A stretch of 64,000 nt of DNA from Siphonodentalium dalli. Taxonomy: Eukaryota; Mollusca; Scaphopoda; Gadilida; Siphonodentaliidae. The stretch spans positions 49,361,797 through 49,425,796 of the forward strand of contig CP136061.1 of NCBI GenBank assembly GCA_032622095.1, read 5' to 3'. A program made the translations under genes and the position numbers. How positions within the stretch are numbered: the first letter of the stretch is position 1; every line of letters begins with the position of its first letter. The notes under the pieces were generated by a model. That model had not been told where the DNA came from. It ran no database searches and worked only from the letters and a program-made list of their open reading frames with translations. Shown piece by piece: positions 24,085-35,929 of the stretch.

Positions 24085-26310
24085 TGACCTTCATACCAAA
24101 TTTCATTCAGATCCGATAACTCATGGCTGATATTTATGCATGGACGGTCAAAACCCCCACATTTTATTCAGATCCGATAACCCATGGCTGATATTTATGC
24201 ATGGACGGCCAAAAACCCCACATTTCATTCAGATCCGATAACTCATGGCTGATATTTATGCATGGACGGTCAAAACCCCCACATTTCATTCAGATCCGAT
24301 AACTCATGGCTGATATTTATGCATGTACGGTAAAAACCCCCACATTTCATTCAGATCCGATAACTCATGGCTGATATTTATGCATGGACGGTCAAAACCC
24401 CACATTTCATTCAGATCCGATAACGCATGGTGATATTTATGCACGGACGGTCAAAAACCCCCACATCTCATTCAGATCCGATAACTCATGGCTGATATTT
24501 ATGCACGGACTGTCAAAACCCCCACATTTCATTCAGATCCGATAACTCATGGCTGATATTTATGCATGGACTGTCAAAACCTCCACATTTCATTCAGATC
24601 CGATAACTCATGGCTGATATTTATGCATGGACGGTCAAAACCCCCACATTTCATTCAGATCCGATAACTCATGGCTGATATTTATGCATGGACGATCAAA
24701 ACCCCCACATTTCATTCAGATCCGATAACTCATGGCTGATATTTATGCATGGACGGTCAAACCCCCCACATTTCATTCAGATCCGATAACTCATGACTGA
24801 TATTTATGCATGGACGGTCAAAACCCCCACATTTCATTCAGATCCGATAACTCATGGCTGATATTTATGCATGTACGGTCAAAACCCCCACATTTCATTC
24901 AGATCCGATAACTCATGGCTGATATTTATGCATGGACGGTCAAAACCCCCACATTTCATTCAGATCGGATAACTCATAGCTGATATTTATGCATGGACGG
25001 TCAAAACCCCCACATTTCATTCCGATCCGATAACTCATGGCTGATATTAATGCATGGACGGTCAAAACCCCCCACATTTCATTCAGATCCGATAACTCAT
25101 GGCTGATATTTATGCATGGACGGTCAAAACCCCCCACATTTCATTTAGATCCGATAACTCATGGCTGATATTTATGCATGGACGGTAAAAACCCCCACAT
25201 TTTATTCAGATCCGATAACTCATGGCTGATATTTATGCATGGACGGCCAAAACCCCCCACATTTCATTCAGATCCGATAACTCATGGCTGATATTTATGC
25301 ATGGACGGTCAAAACCCCCACATTTCATTCAGATCCGATAACTCATGGCTCATATTTATGCATGGACGGTCAAAACCCCACATTTCATTCAGATCCGATA
25401 ACGCATGGCTGATATTTATGCATGGACGGTCAAAACCCCCCACATCTCATTCAGATCCGATAACTCATGGCTGATATTTATGCATGGACGGTCAAAACCC
25501 CCACATTTCATTCAGATCCGACAACTCATGGCTGATACTTATGCATGGACGGTCAAAACCCCCACATTTCATTCAGATCCGATAACTCATGGCTGATATT
25601 TATGCATGGACGGTCAAAACCCCCCACATTTTATTCAGATCCGATAACTCATGGCTGATATTTATGCATGGACGGTCAAAACCCCCACATTTCATTCAGA
25701 TCGGATAACTCATGGCTGATATTTATGCATGGATGGTCAAAACCCCCACATTTCATTCAGATCCGATAACTCATGGCTGATATTTATGCATGGACGGTCA
25801 AAACCCCCACATTTCATTCAGATCAGATAACTCATGGCTGATATTTATGCATGGACGGTAAAAACCCCCCACATTTCATTTAGATCCGATAACTCATGGC
25901 TGATATTTATGCATGGACGGTCAAAACCCCCACATTTCATTCAGGTCCGATAACTCATGGCTGATATTTATGCATGGACGGTCAAAACCCCCACATTTCA
26001 TTCAGATCCGATAACTAATGGCTGATATTTATGCATGGACGGTCAAAACCCCCACATTTCATTCAGATCCGATAACTCATGGCTGATATTTATGCATGGA
26101 CGGTCAAAACCCCCCACATTTCATTCAGATCCGATAACTCATGGCTGATATTTATGCATGGACGGTCAAAACCCCCACATTTCATTCAGATCCGATAACT
26201 CATGGCTGATATTTATGCATGGACGGTCAAAACGCCCACATTTCATTCAGATCCGATAACTCGTGGCTGATATTTATGCATGGACGGTCAAAACCCCCAC
26301 ATTTCCAGAT
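24085..26310. repeat. 61-bp satellite array, about 36 copies
   Basis: Unit of 60-62 bp: TCAGATCCGATAACTCATGG, then CTGATATTTATGCATGGACG, then GTCAAAACCCCCACATTTCAT. Most copies differ by one or two bases, and the length changes come from a C4-C6 run. The left flank (CCCCCTTTTGAAAACAGTCATG ... ATACCAAATTTCATTCAGAT) and the right flank (CCCCTCATTTGAAAGCAGTCATG ... GTACCAAATTTGATTCATAT) are homologous. The array therefore seems to have expanded inside a pre-existing dispersed repeat. Confidence 0.97.
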
Positions 26311-26702
26311 AAATAAATAAGGATAACCCCAGAACGGAAAACGTCAACAAAGTTATTTACCCCTCATTTGAAAGCAGTCATGCTATCAAACATTTGTACC
26401 AAATTTGATTCATATATAATAACCCAAGGCTGAGAAATATGCCCCGAACAAACGGGACAGACGGACGGATATATAGTTAATCGAGTATACCCCCAATTTT
26501 CTTCAAAAAGTGGTGGTATAAAAACAAAATCAGACAAATCTCGTTTTCCAAATCTATCAAGATATTATTTTCACAACAAGTCTATCTATGCATCACAGGA
26601 GATTGTGTGCCCCGCCCCCTCACCGAATTTATGGGACTCTGATGTTCTTGAGCCTGGAGTATTCCCATGCATTTAACCCTTTACCCAACAGAAGGGCCCT
26701 GT

Positions 26703-26771
26703 GCCAATGCATTCTCTTATATTTGCGAGTCGACCATAGGTCGCCTCGCATATATAAGAGAATGCATTGGC
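26703..26771. repeat. 69-bp near-perfect palindrome, copy 4
   Basis: Same module as at 9434. One arm has TTATATTTGCGAG instead of TTATATATGCGAG. Confidence 0.9.
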
Positions 26772-26850
26772 TTAACACGTTAAAAATTATAAAATTGTTA
26801 AAGAATGTAAGAAAAAATGGTAAAAAGTGTTAAAAAAAGATTTTGTTTAG

Positions 26851-26919
26851 GCCAATGCATTCTCTTATATATGCGAGGCGACGTATGGTCGACTCGCATA
26901 TATAAGAGAATGCATTGGC
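26851..26919. repeat. 69-bp near-perfect palindrome, copy 5
   Basis: Same module as at 9582, with a single change in the centre (GCGACGTATGGTCGA). Confidence 0.9.
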
Positions 26920-27250
26920 ACGGGGCATAACTGTAACCATCACAATGTGGTCAATGAGCCGGTTCCAATGATATCGATATTTGTATGGTTTTATTGAGAC
27001 AGACCCAAGATAATTTAGGCTGTTGAAGCTTTATTTGGCCCGTTTTGGCCGTTTTGTTGGGTAAAGGGTTAAGAATCGTGGCTAACATACTGGAATATAT
27101 CTTCCCTTGCTATTTCAGCAGATATCCTTACAATAAGTAAACGTATTGTGTGACACTAGTCGCTTCTGTTGTCCATGGGACGAGTTTCAAGTCAACGACA
27201 TCCGTTTAGATACTTCTAACAGTCAATATGATAAGAGTGGCGCACTTTCG

Positions 27251-27358
27251 TAAAACACATACAACAATGAATCTCAGGGACTGAAGTAAAACACATACAA
27301 CAATGAATCTCAGGGACTGAAGTAAAACACATCCAACAATGAATCTCAGGGACTGAAC
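27251..27358. repeat. 36-bp tandem repeat, three copies
   Basis: Unit GTAAAACACATACAACAATG plus AATCTCAGGGACTGAA. The three copies are identical except for one base in the third, so this is a recent expansion. Confidence 0.93.
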
Positions 27359-27760
27359 TTACTGAAGCTGAATAATAAACGCGTTATTTGATTTCAATCG
27401 TTTGTGTCTATTATATCTCACATCTATAAGCATTTTCAGTACTCAGGAATTCTGTCTTATTATACTGAGATTGAATTATTTTTCACATATTGCTGCTGCG
27501 AGTCGATTTTCCTCTTAGTTGTGTATGTTAACAACAGTATGGGTTATTGACCGGACTCGAGACTTGGCATTGGCGATATGGCCAGCTAATGGCTGCGAAC
27601 ACACGTATCACAGTAGCGATGACATAGTTGGTGTGCCATCTTATTATGAGCTACTAGATAGTTTGTGTATATGTTTACGACAAAGGGTGTGAATTGGCAA
27701 ATACTGTATACCAAATACTTGGATCAATGTACACTTGCTTTCAGAATCTGATTAAATATT

Positions 27761-28532
27761 GGCTGCGGACACACGTACCACAGTAGCGATGGCATAGTGT
27801 GTGTGACAATTTATTATGGTGGAGTTTGGTGACAATTGGTCGTCACAATTACTATGCCATAGATAGCTATGTTGCCCGCCGAGTTTCCGCACTATGAGTT
27901 GACTGGACCAATTAACCCATTGCGTTTCACTTAGGCTGATCTCTACTCATTACGTATATCTATATTGTATTCTCAACATATATATATATATACTCACTCA
28001 CATGCACGCAGTACGTTTTAATGATATGATATCAATGCATGTTTATCCACTTATACATTAATTTCATGCGCATTAAGACAGTTCCCCAAATGCGTTTTTT
28101 TTTTTATATATTTCGACGTTTAGTTGTCCGCATAATTCTGCTATAATGTGGGCCGACGAAGCTGTGTCAGAACGGTTGGAGGAAATGCAGCTGAGAGAAA
28201 GGCTTTGAAATAAAAAGAGTAAGAACAATCATGATTTTTAACAGAAAGGGGTTATTTATTAAGTTTCCAAGTGGACTTGTGTGTTGGCTTGAAAAAATAT
28301 AACACTGCGTGTTGCGTAAAGACCAACAGTGATAAGAACTTCAGGTAGATAAATCCTTGAGATATCGACCGCGACGCTGGCATAGCTTGGTAGACTCATT
28401 GTACAAATACCCAGCGGGTGAAATGGCTACCTATGGCATTGTAATTATGACGCCCAATTATCACCAAACTCCACCGTAATGCGATACCACACATACTATA
28501 CCATAGCTATTGTGGTACGTGTGTCCGCAGCC
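27761..28532. mobile_element. Foldback element with ~130-bp inverted repeats
   Basis: The left arm starts GGCTGCGGACACACGTACCA (27761) and the right arm ends with its reverse complement (TGTGGTACGTGTGTCCGCAGCC with one difference, to 28532). The arms remain similar for about 130 bp (GGTGGAGTTTGGTGA, ATGCCATAG and so on). The 500-bp middle has no coding. A direct partial copy of the left terminus lies at 27591-27650, implying an earlier or nested insertion. Confidence 0.75.
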
Positions 28533-28550
28533 ACTGCGTTCATCGTGCAA

Positions 28551-28551
<1 letters not shown>

Positions 28552-28590
<39 letters not shown>
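28552..28590. repeat. (TA)n microsatellite
   Basis: About 19 uninterrupted TA units immediately right of the foldback element. Confidence 0.95.
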
Positions 28591-28593
<3 letters not shown>

Positions 28594-28726
28594 TATCACA
28601 CTTAGCACGTCTTTCCTATTTAGTTTTTAGATGTTAAAGGGGGACTCTACCCTAAATCCGGCCATTTATGGAACCATCTCCTTTTATACTGAACAGCATA
28701 TAATACAAATGAATGAATTTGAGCCA

Positions 28727-28891
28727 TGGATGAGTGAAAAATACACGAATGTGCTCTATGATCCATAAAAACAACATTGTAATTATAATGAAAATGAATT
28801 TATGACTGGAGTCATAAATTCAATTTCATTATAATTACCATGTTGTTTGTATCGTTCATAGAGAACACAAGTTTATTTTGCACTCATCCAT
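28727..28891. repeat. Palindromic foldback MITE, ~165 bp
   Basis: Almost the whole segment is self-complementary around the centre ATGACTGGAGTCAT (~28808). The inner arms are near perfect (GTAATTATAATGAAA ... TTTCATTATAATTAC); the outer arms (TGGATGAGTG ... CACTCATCCA) are diverged. There is no coding capacity. Confidence 0.8.
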
Positions 28892-29610
28892 TTTTTTTGG
28901 TACTCACATATCTAGACATACATGTAACTACATGTATTGCCCGAGGAAGTACTATTCATGAAACACCAGGTTTGCATGGGTGAAAATAGTGAGGTTGTGA
29001 TGGATCCCAATTATTCGAGGAAAAAAATACTCGATATTTTCTTTTAATTCGGTTTTGTGGTATTATTTCTGGTCCGTGTGTGCATATTTAGTTATACCAT
29101 TATAAGACAACAGGGTTGGGGTAATTGTAATTTGTAATTGTAATTGAATGTAATTAATTACATTTTCCCAAGTAATTGGATGTAATTTGTAATTGAAGGT
29201 TTTTTCAATTACATGTAATTGAATGTAATTAATTACATTGAGAAAAGGGGTGTAATTTCAATTACATTTCAATTACATTTCAATTACATTTCAATTACAT
29301 TTCAATTACATTTCAATTACATTTTCAATTACATTCCAAAAATACAGACCAATATAACAAGTTAACACATCAGCATTTGTATCTGAAATGTGACATGACT
29401 ATGATATGTTAATAGTATCAGGTAAAACACTTGGTTACTAACTTACTTGACTAGTGTTATACACATGGCGTCATTATCCTCATATTTTCCTTCTATGTTA
29501 GTAGTTTCATGGATACAATAACTTCTATGTTAGTAGTTTCATGGATATATAACTGCATCACTGACTATCAAGCAATCATTATCTCTTTGCCTCTATTAGA
29601 GTCATTAGCG

Positions 29611-29757
29611 ATGCCTTCTCAAAGTTTTTCATTCATGAGGCAACATTTTACCTTGCCCAATGATATTTCTGACAAATTCAAAGCTACATGTAAACATTGT
29701 CCAACACTGATTTCGGGTTCAGCAAAAGCAACTTCAAATTTCATCACACATCTAAAG
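29611..29757 (+). pseudogene. hAT transposase exon 1: BED zinc finger
   Basis: 49 codons from ATG 29611 to the donor AAG|GTAAGT. It encodes CKHC and, near the end, THLK. The second zinc-binding His is only supplied after splicing: exon 2 begins RKH, giving the BED pattern Cx2C ... Hx4H. This supports the splice and a former DNA-binding function. Confidence 0.8.
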
Positions 29758-30331
29758 GTAAGTCATGTTGAATTTTATTTTATATTATTTATATATGTTA
29801 TTGTTATATGTATATGTTTTAATACACCTACAATAATGTGTATATCATCATGACAATATGTACATAATTAATACAAGTACATGTATTGGATTTAAAAAAA
29901 AAAAAAAATTCATAAACATTATTGTTTCTGAACATTCCCGGAATATATCTTTAAAAGTAATACATTCATTTTAAAACAATAATTGTTTTATAACATTAAT
30001 AATAAATGCATTTTGTCTTCATAACAAAACCTAATTTAATCTATTTGTTTTGAGCTTAACTGTATTCACCTCCATATCTGGTCAGTGTTGTGCACTTAAT
30101 CTGTGTTGCTGTCCTAATTATATGACTCCACTGCAGTATTTTATCAATGCGTTAATCCCCTAACAAAGGCAGCATTAGGCGCACCTGTGGCCTGTTTTAC
30201 TTCATAATCCTGATTATGTCATTGTGTGTGATTTACAACCCTAGCTGGCTTGATTGTTTTAATCCCTGCTATTAGCATGTAGGCAAATTATACATAATGA
30301 TGTATCTTAATGTTAATTATTTTTGTTTCAG

Positions 30332-30564
30332 CGGAAACATAGGGATCAATATGAGCGCCCTCTTCATACTGGCGACTTAATTGTACAAACTTTCCTGGGT
30401 TAAGCCTGCTAGCTGCAAAGCACCTCTGTGTCCCTCCCTCGTCAGCACCCGTTGAGCGGCTCTTCAGTATTGCAGGAAAAATATCCAGATACGACATGTG
30501 TCGAATGACAGATGACACATTCGAAAGAATGATGATGGTCAGTTGTAACCACCACATCAAATGA
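30332..30564 (+). pseudogene. hAT transposase exon 2: end of BED finger and hAT C-terminal dimerisation motif
   Basis: Follows a TTTTGTTTCAG acceptor in the frame of the upstream exon (RKHRDQYE). That frame stops at TAA near 30403. A shifted frame then carries the hAT C-terminal signature LAAKHLCVPPSSAPVERLFS followed by IAGKI, ending TGA 30562-30564. The change of frame and absence of the catalytic domain fit an internal deletion. An AATAAA at ~30660 could be the former polyadenylation signal. Confidence 0.82.
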
Positions 30565-30951
30565 ACAATTTGTGCTCGACATGTAGTTGTTGTTTTATTG
30601 TTTTGTGTACAATGTTTCACTGTGTTACATTAATTTGCTTTTATATTTTATGTATATCAATAAAGTTCATCAAACACAAATGACTTTCCTCCTTGAAAGT
30701 AATTGTAATTGTAATTGAACCAATGTAATTGTAATTGTAATTAATTACATTGCATTTCCAATGTAATTGTAATTGTAATTGACATATTTCAATGTAATTG
30801 TAATTAATTACATTGCAATGTAATTGACCCAACCCTGTAAGACAACCAATCCAGAACCGAAATAATAAGTAATTGTCAAGACAAGACAGCTGCTTGACAA
30901 GCGATAGCTCATGAACAAGAGAAGCAAGTTTATATCCTTCGTGTAAGAAAA

Positions 30952-31024
30952 CCCTAACTCTAGCACTAACCCTAGCCCTAACCCTAGCCCCAACCATAAC
31001 CATAACACTGACCCTAACCCTAAT
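30952..31024. repeat. Degenerate interstitial telomere-like repeat (CCCTAA)n
   Basis: About twelve hexamers of CCCTAA and near variants (CCCTAG, CCATAA, CACTAA). It is flanked by a ~29-bp imperfect inverted repeat: TATATCCTTCGTGTAAGAAAA on the left and GTATTTTCACATGAAGGATATA on the right. It could be a relic of break repair, a degenerate insertion or simple slippage. Confidence 0.8.
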
Positions 31025-31745
31025 ACATATGAAGAATGGAGGGGTGTGTGGTTTTGTGTATTTTCACATGAAGGATATACCGAAGCAAGCCAGGCACATG
31101 GCGGGACTCGTCATAGGGAAATGATTATTGTCATTAGGAAAATCTATCACGTGTCAAACTCACATAATATAGACCATCAAACACACTCGGCAGTAGGACG
31201 CAGTCAGAATCGAAGCAGTTTCAAGAAGAAGCCGTCAGTCAATCTCACATCTACTTAGATTATCACGCTGATACTGTAGCAACTCGGATTGGAACGATGG
31301 CTGCCAACCAGTATGTGATGTACTTAAATATTACACTAGGATGAAGACGTGACGACGACAGATACATCGACGATGCTCCATTATTTCTCCGTTTATGTTT
31401 GAAAGCAAAAGGAAACGCTGTCTGGACTGCCCAGTAGATGTAGATGGGCACCTCTTGGTGGATCGATCATCATAACATATGTATCAACTAGGGATATATT
31501 GTTTGTTACCAATTACCACATATTAAATTGTGGCTGCTTTACTTGTTTGCAATGTGTGTTGATAGTTCTAATGACAATATTGAATCAGATTCTGAACGCA
31601 AGTGCATTATTGATCCAAGTATTTGGTATACATTATATTGCAATTCCAGCCCTTTGTCGTAAACACTATACACAAAATATCTAGAACAAGTTGCTCACTA
31701 ATCATCTGATGGGTTCCGTTCAAAATAAACACTACCACTACCGAC

Positions 31746-33210
31746 ATGACAACAATCGACCTATACATACCATTTTCTTTTGTCTCAACAAACAGTCATT
31801 CTATAATTTACGACAAAACTTTGGTAAAACGTTCGACCATTAGCGTAAATCGAAAACTACTCACAGTTATTAAAAACACGCACACTAGCAATAAATCGAA
31901 AGATCAAATGGGCGACCAAACACCAGATTGTTTCCCATGCTTATCTGACCTATCACCCCTGGTATTCTCACTTTACCTGAACGATTTGGAAGGATTTCTC
32001 AAATCAGAAGGTGGGGAAGGATTGATTAACTGTCATGGGAAATATATGCTCACTTCAAGATGTAAGTCAAGTTATTCATTATTTTAGAAGCAGACGACAC
32101 CGTTCTTATGACTGAAACCGATTAAAATTGCAGCAGGCACTTAACAGTTTTCAAAAGTATTATGAGAAGTGGAAATTGAATGTCAATGTCGATAAAACCA
32201 AAATTACGTTGATCTCCACAAGAATCATGCCAAAGAATAGATTGTGGAAATTGATATATTAAAGGATTATAACTATCTTGGTATAAACACACCAAATCAG
32301 GCCCATACAGCGTCACAAAGAAGGCATTGGTGACAAAGGCAACTAAAGCAATGTATTCTATTATTTCTAAGTCAAGAATGCACGGTTTGTCTGTTAAAAC
32401 ATGTTAGAATTGTTTGATGCGCAATTCTTACCGATTATGTTGTACTGAAGTATGGGGGCTGGGAAATAATGAGAATTTTGAAAATATACGTAGAAGATTC
32501 ACGAATCATGAGATACGTTCTCCATCTTAAATCATCGAGCCCTAATTATATGTTATACGACGAGAGTGGTAGACTGCCCATAGAGTACACTATCAACTTG
32601 CGTATTGTGGAATACTGGATGAAAGATAAGAATGTGGAGCAGGGCCGATTCTGCAAGATTCTATATTTATTAGCCCTGAAAGTCATCTCTGAAGCTGGGC
32701 AAGCAAAGTTTCTAGAGAAAGTAAAACATATCATAACAACATCTGGGCAGATTCATCTGTTAAATGTTGGTTATATTGCATGTTCAGAACAACTGACACT
32801 TTATTTCAGATGCAGTGTGAATAGTCAATTTCGTGGCATCTAATTTTCTGACAAAGAAAACTCAAGCCGATGCATTACCTATACAATTTTCAAACATGAT
32901 ATTAATTTCGAAAGGTATTTGGATTATTTGGATACTAAGAACAAAATAACCATCGTATGTCGATAGAGAAAGGTCGATGGAAGGAATAAAACTTACAAAA
33001 TACAAAATAGGTCCCGCACCTTAAGTAAAAACCGATAGCTGGGAGATGAACTGAATTTCCTATTAGAATGTGAATTTCTTAGCGAGGAAAGAAATCGTCT
33101 CTTGCCCAGCAAATATACCAGCACAGAGCATGCAACTAATAACATTTTAGATGAGATGCTGGATTTGGAAGATATGGCTTTATCTGCGTATGTTCTTTCA
33201 TCCGACTGAT
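31746..33210 (+). pseudogene. LINE ORF2 relic: RT core to C-terminus
   Basis: The first frame carries LSPLVFSLYLNDLEGFL (RT motif 4 region, ~31945-32000). The ADDTVLMTET catalytic block lies around 32092-32118 in another frame, then NSFQKYYEKWKLNVNVDKTK. 32469-32843 has the connection domain typical of this LINE type (LHLKSSSPNYMLYDESGRLP). The Cys/His tail FLLECEFLSEERNRLL is at ~33055-33100. Multiple frameshifts and stops show a dead, 5'-truncated copy. Its sequence differs from the LINEs at 14.3 kb and 13.0/20.4 kb, so it is a third family. Confidence 0.82.
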
Positions 33211-34320
33211 AAACATTAAATTAAATACATAAGAATAATATCCGACAGATGAACTATAAGTTAAACATATATGAATAATATCCGACTGATAAACCTTAAT
33301 TTAAACACATATGAATAATATCCGACTGATAAACCTTACTTTAAACATATGAATAATATCCCACTGCTAAACCTTAATTTAAACACATATGAATAATATC
33401 CCACTGCTAAACCTTAAGTTAAACACATATGAATAATATCCGACTGATAAACCTTAAGTTAAACACATATGAGTAATATCAGACTGATAAACCATATGTT
33501 AAACACATATGAATAATATCCCACTGATAAACCTTAATTTAAACACATATGAATAATATCAGACTGATAAACATTAAGTTAAACACATATGAATAATATC
33601 AGACTCATAAAGCTTAAGTTAAACACATATGAATAATATCCGACTGATAACCCTTAAGTTAAACATATGAATAATATCCGACTGATAAACCATACATAAG
33701 TTAAACACATATGAATAATATCCGACTGATAAACCATAAGTTAAACAAATATGAATAATATCCGACTGATAAACCATAAGTTAAACACATATGAATCATA
33801 TCCGACTGATAAACCTTAAGTTAAACATATGAATAATATCCGACTGATAAACCTTAAGTTAAACACATATGAATCATATCCCACTGATAAATCTTAAACA
33901 CATAAGAATAATATCAGACTGATAAACCTTAAACACATATGAATAATATCAGACTGATAAACCTTAAACACAGATGAATAATATGCATTGTCGTTTTTGT
34001 TGTCGTTGGTGCAGTCTCACAGGACGACGACAACGATGATGAAGTTGACGATGATGATGATGATAAACCTTAACTTAAACATATGAATAATTTCCGACAG
34101 ATAAACCATAAGTTAAACATATGAATAATATCCGACTGATAAACCTTAAGTTAAACATATGAATAATATCCGACTGATAAACCTTAAGTTAAACATATGA
34201 ATAATATCAGACTGATAAACCTTAAACACATAAGAATAATATCAGACTGATAAACCGTAAACACATATGAATAATATCAGACTGATAAACCTTAAACACA
34301 GATGAATAATATGCATTGTC
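33188..34320. repeat. 40-bp minisatellite with a higher-order duplication
   Basis: Unit AAACACATATGAATAATATC plus CGACTGATAAACCTTAAGTT, 34-40 bp, in about 20 copies to 33970 and several more to 34300. The block 33971-34063 (CAGATGAATAATATGCATTG ... GATGATGATGAT) is repeated almost exactly at 34299-34392, showing duplication of array plus flank. Confidence 0.95.
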
Positions 34321-34389
34321 GTTTTTGTTGTCGTTGGTGCAGTCTCACTGGACGACGACAACGATGATGAAGTTGACGATGATGATGAT

Positions 34390-34500
34390 GATAGCATAAT
34401 TATGCTATTATATGATGATTTTTTACGACGACGGCGATGACGATGATTATGATGCTGATAATGATGATGATGGTGATGATGAGGATATTTCTACATAAGG
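34390..34500. repeat. GATGAT-rich low-complexity tract
   Basis: Imperfect GAT/GAC trinucleotide tract continuing from the duplicated block at 34299-34392. Confidence 0.8.
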
Positions 34501-34552
34501 AAGACGATGACTATATTTACACCAGGATGTTCCTGTATATATTACATATATG

Positions 34553-34700
34553 GTGTTGCATTTTCATTCTTGTGTATATATTTTATCATTGTACTTCTCA
34601 ATATCTGTTTTTGATTAAAGAATAAACATTATTATAAAACGACCTATCTTGTCGGACCTTCAAGTCGGGTGAGATTTTTAATTTTCTCTGCTGCTTATTT
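34553..34700 (+). repeat. Direct repeat, left copy
   Basis: Contains CTTCTCAATATCTGTTTTTGA and AAAACGACCTATCTTGTCGG. The right copy lies at 39887-40034 in the same orientation. The pair brackets the inverted-repeat element 34701-39889. Confidence 0.85.
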
Positions 34701-35929
34701 AGTGGAGGGGCCAAGCGCGAAAAGGGGTCGGGTACCCCTCCCTACCCACGGTAGAACAAGTTGAAACCAATTTTTTAAAGGAGCAATATATATTGTTCAC
34801 GAAAATGATAGTGAAAAAAATAACGGAATCGGTGGTCGCTATTGTCAGATCGACGATGAACTATACCCACCAGTGACTTTTTCCCAGCAATTAACGATTT
34901 TGGTAATATACCATATATCTACTTGATAGGTGACAGTGTTGGTTAATTTGGATTTTCCTGCCATTTGGAAGCGAAGCATTGATTTTTGCTGAAAAATCGC
35001 TCTTTTTAACAGAAATATATTTTTAAAACCATTATCATTCAAATAGTTATTCCGATAATGTCGAAATATTTAATCCGTATGGTATAGTAGTTATCTGATA
35101 AGCATATGTAGAAAGAAGTTAACATAAAGTTTGAACGATTTGCGAGATACTAGATTTGAGCTACCCCTCCCAAACACGTTTTTGGTCGAAACATTATACA
35201 TTTTTGATAACGATTTTACATTTTTTAATTGATCGGGGCCGAATATGTATTGTGTACTGAATAGTTGATTAAGATATACCGTTTAGTTGATTGCAGAAGT
35301 ATCCAGCCTTCCAGAATCCCAATTATAACACCAATTGTATGGGTAACATATAATTCTGCATGCATTATCATCGTTTTTGTAGTACCAAAATATCTGTTAT
35401 AAACAACACGTGACAAACTATATAATGCATATGGCTCAGTAGTTATCTGGAAATTACATGCATGAAGAATTTGACAGAAGTTTTGAACGGTTTGCGAGAT
35501 ATTGGAGTTTAGCTACCGCTCCCCGAACACGTTTTGATCGAAACGATACATATTTATGATAACGACAATACTCACTTTTTAAAATTATTCTAAAGGGACC
35601 AAAATATGATTCATGTAATTAAAACCGGATCCGTGTCACCAGGCTTCCAAACCCCCAATGACAACAATAACACATTTTATTTATAACATGCATGTAATTT
35701 TATATTAAGATATAGCGACTTTATATAATTCAAGTAAACAGGACGCATAATATAGACCAACACATACTGAAGAAAATATTTTTTTCTGCCATATTGATTG
35801 CTAGTGTCCCTCTAAATCGACGAAAATATAGAAAAAATGGATATTGTTGTTATATCTCATAAACTAGTATGAAGGGATAACATAAATATTAACCGACGGA
35901 ATTACACACTGTTTATGGATAGGTTGGAT

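Larger units (their letters stand above)
26683..27072 (-). mobile_element. TTAA-flanked MITE with two internal palindromes (copy 2)
   Basis: Inverted relative to the 9281 copy. Both ends are intact: TTAA-CCCTTTACCCAACA and TGTTGGGTAAAGGG-TTAA. The two copies align over their full ~390-400 bp, including the unique arm with GGTTCCAATGATATC and both palindromes. A piggyBac-type non-autonomous element is the best fit. Confidence 0.88.
29111..30837 (+). mobile_element. Internally deleted hAT transposon with perfect 8-bp target duplication
   Basis: Termini CAGGGTTGGGGTAATTG and CAATTACA...TGACCCAACCCTG are inverted. The 8-bp direct repeat TAAGACAA lies immediately outside both ends (29103-29110 and 30838-30845), the target duplication expected of hAT. 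The subterminal regions are packed with short TGTAATTG/CAATTACA motifs (29120-29340 and 30700-30830), likely transposase-binding repeats. Only the BED-finger exon and the C-terminal dimerisation region remain. The RNase H-like catalytic core is missing, so the copy would depend on a transposase encoded elsewhere. Confidence 0.93.

Noticed and set aside
24085-26310. CRISPR-like array
   Set aside because: Units are contiguous with no unique spacers, and the context is eukaryotic; it is a satellite.
30332-30564. Functional domesticated hAT gene
   Set aside because: The frame breaks between the BED part and the C-terminal motif and the catalytic core is missing. Intact TSD and ends show an ordinary non-autonomous element.
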